From: Phylloscopus collybita
Lineage: Eukaryota; Chordata; Aves; Passeriformes; Phylloscopidae
Direction of reading: 5' to 3'
Assembly (NCBI GenBank): GCA_027886175.1
Contig: JAJNNQ010000003.1
Location: 10,016,001-10,080,000 of the forward strand
Length of the DNA stretch: 64,000 bases
Made by a program: the position numbers and the translations under genes. This document shows positions 21,401-33,229 of this stretch, one piece after another. Each line of letters begins with the position of its first letter. The stretch's first letter is position 1. Below the pieces are notes generated by a model. That model was not told the origin of the DNA. It did no database searches and saw only the letters and a program-made list of their open reading frames with translations.

Positions 21401-24400
21401 ACAGCTACCTGACAGATACTCAAGGCAGCTAAATCCTAGCAGCTGAGCCCTACTCCAAGCAAACTGTGTCTAACATCCTTTTGAACAGTTAGGACACACT
21501 GCAGCATCTCAGTCTGAGCATCTCAGTCTATGATTCTTTCAGCTCATACTTGCTCCTTGGAGCAGCTTAAAATTTAATGTTATTTGATTGTTCTCCATCT
21601 GTCTTCCCAAGATGAGGTCAGTCTCAAGACTCAAGACAAGCAGCCACTGGAGGCTCATCTTCACACGGAAAATGGAGGCAGAGTGGACCAGCCAGGTCCC
21701 TGTTTTAACACATCTACAGCCCAGCTTTGGTATGCCACTGGTACAAACACTCTTGTAAGGCTAGACACCAGTTTGGAAAGTGGGAATGGGATTGGACAAC
21801 CACTGACCACATATTTTGGAAGCACTTTCTGGCACTGCCCGTGTCAGATGCCTGCAGACAGGCTGCAGACAGGCTGAGTCCAACTGCAAAGGGTCCTGTG
21901 CCCCAGCCCCCCCAGGGCACCCATCTGGGTGCAGCTCTGGGTCAGATATGGAACAGGCTTGCAGAGAGAAACACTTGGACCCTTTAGGCTGCTTGGCTAT
22001 TTGCTTCTCTTCTCTACAGAGGGAACTCTTCAGCAGCATGCAAGGCCACCAGCTAGACACACGGTGCCAGCACTGCCACGTGGTCCAGGGGAACAGCCAG
22101 CAAGGGCCCAAGTGACACACTGCAGCCAAGCTGAAAGTATCTGGCTACAACAGCAAGAGGTGTCCTGGAGACAAGGCTATCCTGCTTCTAGCAGCCTTAT
22201 GGCTGTATCTAGTGATATTAGCCAGCTCTGCTCCCAGGCTGCCTCCCAGCCCCACCACTCCAGGGCCTGGTTGTTCTAGCAAGCTGCCTGAGGCCAAGAA
22301 GAATGGCACCATGAACAGTAACAAGCTCTGCTCAGCCTCAGTGCCCAGACCTGCACGTGGAGCCTTAGTGCAAAAAGCAAGACCAGGCCTGCAGAACAAT
22401 CCTACATACATGAGTTCTACAGACCTGAAGAAAGGCATACCTCTGTGCTTCACAGAGTAGGAAGCATAGCTTCCTGTTGCTAAGTCTAGCCAGGCTTTGG
22501 GGCAGACACTGCTTACCTTCTCAGCAAGGGTTATTTTTCCAGCTCTGAAGATGATTATAGAATCATTCATTGGGACATTCATTCGTATCTTCTGAAAATC
22601 CTCTTTCCGTCCATAGTTCACATAGATGGGTTTGCCCTACAGTAGAAACACTGGTTATGAGTGCAGCAGTCCTAAGTCAGGAAGATACCTGAAACAGCCT
22701 AGAGTCACTGTAACAGTGACTCCTGTTAACAGTAGGGAGTTGAAGCTCAGCAGTGTAAACTGATCCAGTGCAAGAAGCCTGTTGGAGCAGCACTTCTGCC
22801 AAGGTTTCTCTGGATTCCAGCAGGGAAGTTTAAGGTTACTCCTGCATCTTGCTGCAGTAAGAATACTATGTGGGCCCATTCCTCTCCCCACTCGGACCAC
22901 CCTGCCCAGCTCTCTTAACTGGGGAGGGCTTTATACACTCCATATCTTAAAGGGACTTGTTTTTTAGTGTTCAGACACATTTGCAGGATCCTCCTGCAGT
23001 CACTTACAGTAACTGTCCCGCTCTCGCTGTATGCCACATATGCATCAGGAGTCTCCAAATCTTCTCGACCATTTTCCATAATTACCACTTGGTTCTTGAT
23101 ACTGTTAAACATAGAGAGAAGCATTATACTCTTTCACACAGGAATTTAACTAGCTCAGTATTCTGAGTCAGTACTGACTGTATTCAGTCTGTGCTCTAAC
23201 AATTCTGACCAAGTCAATAGAGCCTGAAACAGGCAGACTCATCCCAGTTACGTCCATGCAAAAATCTCTGGAGCTGGTCAGAGACATTAATGAAGGCTGA
23301 TTTCTAGGACAAGCAGCAGAAAGCATCTCTGCTTCCAAGTCTCTCAGTCACCTCCTAAGAGAAGCTAAGCAAACTCATTTCCTCTGACAAAAGGGGCAAG
23401 GAAGACACAAAGGTGTGAGCTGTCAGACAACACAATGCCTGTTGACACCCTCCTGAGCTCCTGGAGGAGCCACTGCCAGCTGTGCATCCGTCTGGGTGAC
23501 AAGACAGAGTCACCTGTGCTAGCAGTTTTAGACACAGGGCATCTGCCTTTCAGCTGAGTTTTCACTCAAGTTTGTTTTCTCTCCACTTCCTAAGCATACT
23601 TGGAAGAAACAGCTGCCCCAGAAAACATCCAGAGTGCCGCTACCAGACCCTCTGGATTTAGAAAGCCTGAGAAGAGGCAGGAACAGTTATTGCTTGGCTA
23701 GATGGAGGTTGACTTTGCAGAGTAGTAACTGGCTCACAATTTTCACACCATTTTAAGCAGAGATTTGCTCAAGACTACAGGTATCCATGCCACATGGACG
23801 GGACGTCCATCCCTTCGCTGACGTACCTGCCTTTATCCTGCAGCCTAACGTAGTGCTCGTCGTTCCACACGTCATCCAGGCGGAAGCTGACAAACTGGTC
23901 ATGAATGTAGCTGGCAGTGTTCTCATCTTCAACCTTGCCAGCTTCAAAAGAACTCTTACCTTCTCTTTGCCTGTAGGTAACAGGTATACATATAGCTTAG
24001 GGCAGAGCACCAGCTTGCACTCTGCAGCCTGCAGAGCCATTTAAGCCTGAGCTTAAAACACGCCACCCTGCATCACCTTATAAGGCCCTTATTCTCCAAA
24101 CAAGCTCACGTTCTGCTCACAGGCTGTGCCTCTCTCAAAGCTCTAGATAAACTCTCTGGAACTGTTACCTCAGGTTGGCCTCAAGACGTGCAGCTGACAG
24201 TTTAGCTGACAATATGTTTCTGAGTTCAGGCCAGTATAAGATTCGTGGCCCGGGAACAACTTCTTCCTCCGTTCCATCATCTGAGAAGTAAGATGCAGTA
24301 GGAGTCATCTCGCAGTTGCCACTTCCATCCAGACACCTGTTAACCCTCTGCATTCGTCCACGGTAACTCAAGTAGCCGATCAGAAACCCTGTGGATAGAA

Positions 24401-27205
24401 CAGGTATTTCTTTGTGCTGCAGAAAGATGACTGAACCCCACCACACAGCTGCAGACTTAAGATGCATCTCTGCTCTCACCATTTTTGATGAGCTGGCTTG
24501 CCCAAGGACAGGCAGAAATATGCAGCCTGACATTTTGCCTGAGCTGGCATGTTTTAAGGGGCACTGTAAATCTGATCTTGCACTTGGCAGAGTCCCTCCA
24601 GCAGCACTTGGGAAGGAGAATGCTCACTTTAGGCCAATGGCATTGTTATAACCTTAAGACACAAGTACCAAAGGCTTTACTCATCTGTTGACCCAAAACT
24701 CTACAGAAGTGTTAGGAGTTAATGGAGGAAAAACCAAAACTTCAACATGGACTAGTTTTCCCTTTAGCTAAGTCACAGTAATGCTGTCAAAGCCCACAGT
24801 TCCATGTGCCAATGATGTACCATAAGTCTGAGACAGACATACATAGTGGCAAGAGGCCTGGATCCCAGTTGTTGAATTATCTCCCAAAACAGTACAGATT
24901 CAAATTAAACAACCTCACATGGCATTCAATACTGGAGTCCACTTCATGCAGGTGCCTCCCACCCTTCCTTACCAATCAAAAGGAGGAGGGCAGCTGCCAC
25001 GATTATGAAGCAGAGGTTCTTGCCATTCCTTCGTGGAGGAGGCATGCTGGCATGGAGGTGCTCTGGTCTTCCAATTTCCCCTCCTTCCTCCTCATCAGCA
25101 GCCAGCTTCATCTCCACGTGGCTGTTGTCTCCATCTGTTTGCCGGGCAATGCTGAAGCGTGTGTATGACGTTGGCTCACCACCGAACTGTGTGGAAAGGC
25201 AGTCATGTGATGGAAGAGTTGGCTATGCCAGCCCACAGTCCTTGCAGCCAGCTGCACCTGTGCTCCAACCCAAACACTGCTGGTCCATCTGCAGCTGCTC
25301 CAGTGCAGCGAGCGTTTGGTCTGTCAGTGAGTCAGGCTGGATGCCTTAAACACAGTTAAGTCTCAGACCTACTCAGGGTCTCCAGAGTCTGTTTAGATTC
25401 TACTTACCCTGCACAAGTTTGGGGCCACACTGATCTGAGTCTAGCCTGGAGTCTGTTACAGATATGAAGCAGCCAATGGCATCAGCATTTCCCATGTAAC
25501 CCCATGGCTGAGGCTGATTCAAACAGAAACTCCTGGTCTTAATCAGCAGAGCACAGATCAGACTTGAACGTGTACAGTTTACACTTTGATGAAGACAGAG
25601 GAAAGGGAAAGCAACTGTCCAAGGCTGTGCCTTTGAGCTACATCCACTTTGATGTAAATACTCTCATCCAGCACCCGGATAACTTTGTATTAAACTGCCT
25701 TAAAGCTACCCTTAAATTACACCATTACACATATGGTAGAATTACAAAGCAGCTAGGTTGAAGAGACTTGACCCATGGGCATTATGCTACCTCAGCTCAC
25801 ATGAAAGCCAAGGCTACACCTCTTGCTCCCACCAACAACTGGCACTGTTTGACAGGTTTTCACCAGTGCCCAAGCAGAACTTCCAGTCTGGAGCCCACTT
25901 TTCTAAACAGATGCAAGGCACAGCCCAGCCCCCCACAGAACAGCAGCCCGTGCACAAGGCAGCTGCTCAGATTAACTCAATTCCAGGCATAGCCAGGCAC
26001 TGGCTGAACCACTCAGCTTCTATTAGAGATGCTGAAATTGCCTGGAGCCATGGTTGTGCTGGGGAGTAGAGTGAGACTGGCTAAAAGGCCAAAGGAATAG
26101 CTTTGGGAGCAGCACTCTCCTCTGTACTGGAGAAGCAGCTGGTACCAAGCACCCAAGCCCTGTTACAACCTCAGCAGCTCATCCACAGTTCTCAGCTCAC
26201 TCTCAAACTACGTCAGAGCTAGAAGTAAAGAGACCAGATACCTGCTTGCTTGGGCAAAAGAAACCAATATCATTTCAGACCTGCAGTTTCATTCTGACCC
26301 ACAATGAAGTGGCTGCCTGCTCATATTTCAGAAAGGGCAACGCTGCAGTCTGTCCTAACACTCCCCCTGCTCAGCTGCTCCACAGCTTGGCTTCCCCCAC
26401 ACTCGAGGCATGTCCTAACAGAGGACATGCCCCAACCCCACATATCCTCCATTGTTCAGAGACCAAACCACCACACTAGCAGTCCTAGCCTCAGGTCATT
26501 TCACAATCCAAGCTCTCTAGGACCAGCAGGCTTGGCTGAACAAGTTCAGAAGTACCTCCTCCTGCACATTTTTTCAAGCACAGGTTGCTTTCAAAAGCTG
26601 GACTTGTGGCTGAATTCCCACTCCCCATGTAACAATAGAACACATGTTGATTGTCCCAGTAGGCATTTGAACTGCTTCCTCAGCAGCACTTCCTTCTACA
26701 ACTTTGTTCAAGGCCCGGCCCCACTTTCTTACCAGCTCTCAGAGATCCAAAACACGATAGCAGTTACTGATAACCCCACCAGCACTGAACTGCTTGAGAT
26801 ACTTCCTTATCATGGCCAGCTACTTGCAGTGACATTTGGCTGACCACCCACACAGCAGCACGTAACGCTGCTTTGGATTCATCATTTTCTCCAATAATGA
26901 TAAGCAGTAATATTTTTTTTGAATAAATACAGCTCACAACTCATCAAATATCATTCATACATAAATACAGTTCCATCAACACATCCACCTGTTGCACAGG
27001 ATAGCTGTACTCAAGTCTACAATCCATGTATGTTCAAACAGATAACGAACTACATGAAAAAATATAAAAAGAATATTATTATAAAATCTCATACACAGAT
27101 GTTATTGAACCTTTCTTCTGCAATATCATCAGCCCACCAAGAGACAAACAGCATTGGGGTACTGTGTCTTACCAAGTTAGAGATTGCTGCTCTGGCATGT
27201 TCCAT
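15475..27205 (-). CDS. TFRC: Transferrin receptor protein 1, complete coding region
   Basis: TFRC is the homodimeric type II membrane receptor that internalises iron-loaded transferrin. Eighteen coding exons were placed with matching phases and GT/AG sites: 27205-27173, 25186-24973, 24388-24169, 23970-23827, 23101-23008, 22636-22517, 21281-21186, 21025-20886, 20515-20346, 20036-19917, 19330-19245, 19131-19068, 18734-18667, 18299-18235, 17858-17777, 16836-16612, 16143-16003 and 15717-15475. They total 2325 bp, which is 774 residues plus TAG, close to the usual length of about 760-776. Features: the YTRF endocytosis motif at residues 19-22, a membrane anchor at about 68-90, and two stalk cysteines (NRC...GNC). 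These are followed by a protease-associated domain, a peptidase-like domain ([27 protein letters not shown]) and the C-terminal helical domain with the RGD transferrin-contact motif at 660-662. The ATG (G at -3, G at +4) opens [11 protein letters not shown]. No frameshift is seen. Confidence 0.98.
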
Positions 27206-27244
27206 TGCCTCCTGGATGAATGCAAACCAACTTCACCAAAGCCC

Positions 27245-28379
27245 TAGAAGTTCAGAACATAACAAGTCAGATTAGGCTGCTCCCCTGCCACTACATTACA
27301 CACCTGAGGTCAGTTACTGCCACTAGTGCACTGCTTGCCCGTGGATCTTCTGTGCATACTTCTACATAAGTCACGACATTAGTGAACCTAGATGAACCTT
27401 GAATGCAACCTAAAAGTTGCCATGGCAATAGTAACCTCCAATGAACACATCGAGGCTGTCTGTTGAACTCCGGGCACAGTGACAGGTGTATAAACGAGGA
27501 ATACAGTCTCCAATGGCCAAGTCCAGCCAAGGGTCTTATTAATGGTGGGGACATCTCCATTCAGGGAGTACTGGCAAGAGGCATTTACTCCACTCTGACA
27601 ATGGACTCTAGATAACTAAGGTTCCTGGGGTCTGTCTCAATGACAGGAAGAGCTGGAAGAGAGAAGTGGCACAAGGCCACAAGGCAAAGCAGCACATGCT
27701 CTAACCCCGACAAAACACTTCTAATACCAACATCCCTCCTAGACAACTATGTTCTCTACAACTTTGTGAAGGCAATTTCTGTTTTGAAAAGTCTCTGAAA
27801 ACCGGTAAGAGCATCTCTCCAAAATAATTTCAGCAACTTCTAAAATTTTAAGTTCTCTGCAAACAGCAAACATATCTGAAAGGCAAATTGTAACTGATTT
27901 ACTTCTCCATTTCTTCTTGAAAAAGGTTTGCAATTTAGTGAGTGACTAGACAGGTGTTGAGGCTGGGAGCAGGCAACCCGAGCATGCCCTCAAGCCGCAA
28001 TTCTAAGAACGTGGCTCTTGTGTTCAGGCGTGGATTAGCTCTACACCTGGGAGCTCTGCAAGGTTCTATTTGAAGATCAAAGGTTAACAGTGGCCGTTGC
28101 TTATTTCACCTTTTATCTAGGGCAAGAACACACGGAGTTGAGACCCCCAGAGATCTGCGAAGCCTTTCCCTGACAACCTGAGGCCGCAGGCTCCCACCAG
28201 GGCACGAGTGGGCTGAGCACGTGGAGGGTCTGCTAACAGGAAAGCCGGGAAAAGGCAGGGAAGCACAAAGGGCCTTGCGGGCATCGCACCTGGTAGGGAT
28301 GCTGGCCGGCTGCGCGACACCTCCCCGAGCCCCTCCAGCCAGGCCCCAGTCTTTCAGAAACAAGGCAAAAGAGAAGAAA
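27245..28379. other. TFRC intron 1, body
   Basis: Intronic sequence between the non-coding exon and exon 2. Apart from the E-box, no further exon, RNA gene or repeat was recognised. Confidence 0.6.
28218..28223. promoter_or_regulatory. CACGTG E-box in TFRC intron 1
   Basis: A canonical CACGTG hexamer lies about 530 bp inside the first TFRC intron. TFRC is an established MYC target in mammals, with E-boxes in its 5' region. The match is exact; use by MYC/MAX or USF here is inferred. Confidence 0.5.
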
Positions 28380-28900
28380 AGAGAGCAATGCGCGCACGTT
28401 CGAGTATCCGCCCCGCGGGGCTGGGCGGCCGCGGTATCGCCCGACAGGGCCCAGCTGCGGACCACCAGATAAGCGGCGCGGGCGATACGCCGCCGGCCGC
28501 GGGCACGTCTGCCCCGTCCGCGCCGGGGTCAGCGGCACTGCCCCCGCTCAAGGGGGCATCAAGGTCAGCCGCCAGTGCCGCATGCGGAGCGGCCGCGTGC
28601 GCCGCCAGGGCCCCGGCCGCCGAGCCTCCGGCGGCGCTGCCGCCTCCCTCCATCCTGCCCGCCTCCCTCCCTCCGTCCTGCCCGCCCGGCCCTCCCCGCC
28701 GCCCGGCCCGCCCGTGCCGCGGCTCCGCGGCTCCGCGGCCCCGTGCCCGCTCACCCGCAGCCGCTCCGCCGCCGCGCCGGCCTCCACTGCGGCGCCGTAA
28801 TGTCAGTGCCTTTCGCGGTCGGCCCAGGGCCTGCCCATCGCTCCGCACCGCCCCATCCGTGTAGACCCCGCCTCCCCCGTGCCCTCCGCCCCTTAGCACC
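28380..28900 (-). promoter_or_regulatory. TFRC: TFRC promoter CpG island with non-coding exon 1
   Basis: A CpG-dense island lies upstream of the TFRC coding exons. A good minus-strand donor (GCGG then GTGAGC, last exon base about 28755) marks the likely end of a short non-coding first exon. It would join the 5'UTR part of exon 2, whose acceptor is CTTCTAG at about 27244. GC boxes at 28865-28890 and no clear TATA box suggest a dispersed start at about 28.8 kb. The exact start site is inferred. Confidence 0.72.
28467..28472 (+). promoter_or_regulatory. GATA-type site (AGATAA) in the TFRC CpG island
   Basis: AGATAA occurs in otherwise very GC-rich sequence just inside intron 1. TFRC is strongly expressed in erythroid cells, so a GATA1 site would be sensible. 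One hexamer is weak evidence. Confidence 0.3.
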
Positions 28901-29030
28901 CGGCCGTGGGCACGTTCTCGCTCGCTGCTCCTTTGCGGGTCCGTGTCCCCCCGCCCGCGCAGCCCACCCAAGGGCGCGCCGCTGCTGTGTGCCCTGCCTG
29001 GCCTTGCTGCGGACAGGGAACGTCAGCAAG

Positions 29031-29400
29031 CACAGGATCGCAGAAGAGACCTCCAAGATCATCCAGTCCAACCATCAACCCAGCCCTGTCACCGTATCCC
29101 TCAGTACCAGATCCAGGCACCTTTTAAGCACTCCCACGGATCATAACTCCATCACCCCTCTAGGAAATCTATTCCAATGCCTGACCACCCTAACAGAGAA
29201 AAACAATTTTCTAAGACCTAATCTGAATCTCCCATCTCAGCTAAAAGGCCATTTCTTCTAATCCTCTCACTGTAGGCATGGTCAAAGAGACTGGTCCCCT
29301 CCTCACTATGGGTCCCCTCTTCATTAGACCTACATCCTTTATAAAGAATGAAGCTGCATGCTTTATAAATTGCCTTTAGGTGCCCTTGGTACGATGGAGG
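29031..29400 (-). mobile_element. CR1-like LINE 3' fragment, antisense, next to the TFRC promoter
   Basis: The plus strand reads like the reverse complement of an avian CR1 3' end. It contains a GATCATCCAGTCCAACC core, then TATTCCAATGCCTGACCACC and a long untranslated-type stretch ending near 29.4 kb. The element is 5'-truncated and non-coding, as most CR1 copies are. Family assignment is from memory of CR1 consensus features; the far boundary is approximate. Confidence 0.7.
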
Positions 29401-31540
29401 GGCCACTTGCCAAGTGGCATGTGTTTCACTGGCTGCCAAGCTTCTCCACAGGAAGGGCTGGATGTGGGGCAGGGAGATGAGGTTAACAGCTCTTCATGGG
29501 AAGGCATGCTTGTACTGCACTAGGAGTGGGTTACAGATTCAGCATTCCCACCCTCTCAGCATTTTTAGGGATGAGGGCAGGAAAAATATTTTCCTCCCTG
29601 GGTGGTGCAAACCAGACACAGGACTCACTCTGGCTTGGGAAGCTCTCAGCATCCTCAGGTCCCAGGAAGTCACACATGCTCAGGGCTGCCTTTTTAGATC
29701 TGAATGGGCAGAGACACCCGAGGTGCCTTTCTTTTGTGCTGGGCTGCACAGATTGCTATTTTATTTGTACGATGGGAAGTGTGGCAGGTATTACGACTTC
29801 CAGCCCCTAAACACAAGAAGTGTGGACAGCCCACATCAGAACACAGGCTGCCTGTGGCCTGCCGTGAGAGAAGTTCCCTGTTTCCAGCCTGAGTCCTTCA
29901 GCTCACGGCATCCCTCAAAAACATGTCACAACTGGGGAATGCTTCAAGGTTCATGTGTGCACGTGTTCTGCAGTACTGTGCTCATTTGTCCCTTGCTCAT
30001 TAGAAAAATAAATCAGTAGGCCCGGATTATTGAGTGAAATCCTCTCACAGGAAAGAAGGACGGTTGCAGAAAGTTTGTAGTTTGGCAGAACACATGATTG
30101 CAAAGAGGATTATGTTTGGTGAAACGCAATACATTCCTGTGCTGATATAAAAGGGGAGGGGGATTAACTAGACCTGAAATTCGGCACGGACGTCTGGAGA
30201 CAAGTCTGTAAAGCCTCTCTCAGGCCAGATGTGCTGGCAGACCTGCCAGTTCTTTTTACCAGAGCAGGTCTGAGTCCGTGCTCTCTCTTCTCCAGACTTC
30301 TCTCTCACCAACTGTGGTGATGGCAGTCATGGGAGGGAAAACTATTTGTCACTCGGTGTGTGACTGACCCATGGGACATGGTGCTGGCTGATGCCTTGGT
30401 GGAAGCCCAAGGTGTGAGAGGGTTCAGAAAAAGTTCAGATCAGTCCTGCAGGCTGGATGCTTCGATTGTTTCTCACCGCAACAGCCCGGATGCAGCCTGC
30501 TGCTCAGGAAAGTGCAACCTGGGGAAAGCAGTCGCAGCTTTGCCCTGTTTTTTATGTTCCTCCTGGGCTCCTCCCACCAAGCCCTCACCTTCCTTTACCT
30601 GTGCACACCGTGCCAGGCGCAGGGCAGCGATTCCGCACCGAGGTCCCGCCAAAAGAGGGACACCTGCAGGAGAGCTGAGGTTCTGGCCGTTCCCCGGAGC
30701 AATGCGGCACTGCCAGCAAGGAAGGCAGCAATCGGATTTATTACTCCCCGTGGTCCTGGTTGGCTTTGCCTCCCTTCTGGCTATAGCAGGGAAGGTGCTG
30801 CACCGTGCCGTGCCAGCCCCGACCTGCCCTGGCAGAGACTTGCTGCAGGTGTTTTCCGTTCCCAATCACAACATGCGTGTGTGGAGCAGCCAGTTCCCCA
30901 TTTCTACTGGTGCCAGGAAAAAGAGAAGAACGCTGACAGTCTCGAAACCCAGACATTTTTTGCACCTCTGCTGGTGTTGGCAGTGAAATGCCTTAAAAAT
31001 GAGGTTTCTCAGAGGCAATGTTGTGAGCAGTGGAGCATCCTTCACCTCGCAAGAGACTGGGAGCAGGCTGGCTATCGGTGCCTGGTGGCTGGTGCCACCT
31101 CTCTCAGGGACACCTGCTGCTCACACTGTGGTGCCTGTACTGCTGGCAATGTGGAGCCTAGGTGCTCAGGCTGCCCAGCCCAACCAAAAATCTTTCCAAG
31201 GAACAGAGAGCAAAAACTGGGAAATGGAGGCAGAGGAAAGAGGATGTAGGTTTGGTTACTGCTGACCTCTGATCTGTCTTCCCAGTATCAGGGTGTTCCT
31301 CCTCATTGTGGCTTGGCTATTTTAGGAGATGTCTTGTGTTCTCTGAACTCCTGGGGGGCTTGCAAGTCCTCTGACTAGACTCAAATGACTCCACATGCTT
31401 TTGTACAATATCTCATGATGTGCCAGTGTCCTTCCTCTGTTTTTTTAAAAGCACATGCAGCTCTGAGGTTAGCTGCTGAGAGTGTGGTGCTAGTAATGTC
31501 AATGTGTGAGTTTGATCTCTGCATAGGCCATTCACTTAAG

Positions 31541-31594
31541 GGTTGGATTTGGTGATCCCTGTTGGTCTCTTCCAACTCAGAATATTCTGTGAAA
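31541..31594 (+). mobile_element. Short CR1-like 3' end
   Basis: The segment has the GGTTGGATTTGGTGATCC core followed by GGTCTCTTCCAACTC and ATTCTGTGA, the pattern of a CR1 3' terminus in plus orientation. Only the last 50-60 bp are recognisable, so it is a heavily truncated copy. Confidence 0.65.
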
Positions 31595-33112
31595 AGTTGC
31601 TTTTCCAACAGCTTATCACGAACAATGTTGTGAGGGGACTTGAACACTTCTGTGTCAAGAAATACTGCAACTAACATGGCTCTTCAGTATGGAAGGGATG
31701 GAAAAGCCTAGAACCAGTTTCTGGTGCTAAATTGAATCTGCTGTTGGGCTGAGGCCAAGGGCTGTGGTACATGTGGGTCTGTGGGGTGGGAAGTGGTTAT
31801 AGGGCTCCCATTGGCTGTGCACTCCATGGAACAGGGGCTGTGGGGCACTCCAGGCACCCTAGGGTGCAGGGCCACAGAGGTTACAGGCATCTGGGGATAA
31901 AAGAAAGACTTTGATCTTCTGCCCTGAATGCAAACTGCTTCCTCTGGATCCCAGCCATTCAGAGAAATGGCAGTGCCAGCTTCTGCCTTCCTGGGGGCAG
32001 GTTTGAGGCATACACTGTGCTCCCTGGTTACCTCATGGGTGCAGTCAGTTATTATAGGTCCCAGGAAGCTGAGAAATCTAGTTTTTCCCTTGTCAGAATC
32101 ATACCACAACCCCCCTATTTCCCTAACCTCCCAGGAGACCCTGCCCTCTCGGCTCCTGTCTCACCAAAACAAGAGTGCAATAGCCAAGAATTTCACAACA
32201 CCACGAGTACCCCCATCCTCCAGAAGACCACGTGTTTTGGCCTTTGCTGCTGCATTTCTCAATTGCCCTGACAAAAAGTGGGTGAAGTAGTTGGGTATGA
32301 CCTGTTGATGAAAAGCCATCACACTGCCTTGGAGGATGTCATTCCATCCTGCTTTGTCCCAGCAATCCAGGCACACACAGCCATGATCAAGAGCTGTTGT
32401 TCCTTGGCCACGGCCCTGACACGTGCTGCCATGCAGGCTGAGGAAGGAGAGGGATTTTGACAGGCACTGGCATCTGGGAGAGGATACTCTTGTCCTTTGG
32501 CAAAGAGGCTGTGGAGGAGGTGAGGGGAAAGGCACTTGAGAGGATGAAAATGCAGTGGCTAAAGCTGACAGCTGGCCACAGCTTTGTTGTCCCTTCACAA
32601 TAACACCGTCTTTGCATCCTTCCTGGGGAAGCACCTGGGGCTGGCCTGGCTCTCCACATTTTCCACAGCTGGCCTGGTACTCGCAGCAGTTAGCTGGAGA
32701 CGAGACAGAGCACCAAGCACCTGGAGGAGAGATGTGGGGTTGAGGACAGTGTGGGCTCTTGCTCCTATAAAGATGCTGACCTGGGGTATCCCATGGACCA
32801 CCCCCCTCAAAGTCCTCTGGGACTTTTTTTTTCCCTCTTGCAATGTGGAAGCTCATCTCCCCATCTCTCCCATCACACAAGGAGGGATGTGGATGCAGTG
32901 ATGCTCATTACTGCTGCTCTGCTTGCCAGGGGCTGGCATGGAGGCCCAGCAGAGAGGCTTATGCCCCAGTGGGACTGAAACAATCTGACTCTTTTAACAG
33001 GGCTTCCTTGCTTGCAAAGACTGGGTTTCACTGGGATTTTAACCACCGAGTCCTGGGGACCCCTCTGTGCTCCCTGAATGACCCTGACTCACTTACAGGC
33101 AGGAGGGTGGAC

Positions 33113-33229
33113 GGTTATCCTGGTTATCCCGGTTATCCCGGTTACCCCGGTTATCCCGGTTATCCCGGTTATCCCGGTTACCCCGGTTATCCCGGTTATC
33201 CCGGTTATCCCGGTTATCCCGGTTACCCC
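33113..33229 (+). repeat. Minisatellite, 13 units of 9 bp (GGTTATCCC)
   Basis: There are thirteen exact 9-bp units. Variant units GGTTACCCC occupy positions 4, 8 and 13, so the array shows a higher-order pattern of about 36 bp. Because 9 is a multiple of 3, one plus frame reads (Gly-Tyr-Pro)n and one minus frame reads (Asn-Arg-Asp)n. Neither belongs to a recognisable gene. Confidence 0.96.

Noticed and set aside
28575..29261. 228-codon plus-strand frame from the TFRC CpG island into the CR1 fragment.
   Set aside because: It is a composite of CpG-island composition and an antisense transposable element, not a gene.
30360..31265. Plus-strand frames of 88-245 codons rich in cysteine, considered as a ZDHHC19 remnant.
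   Set aside because: No DHHC motif, no spaced Cys/His pattern of the family, and no membrane segments in the right order.
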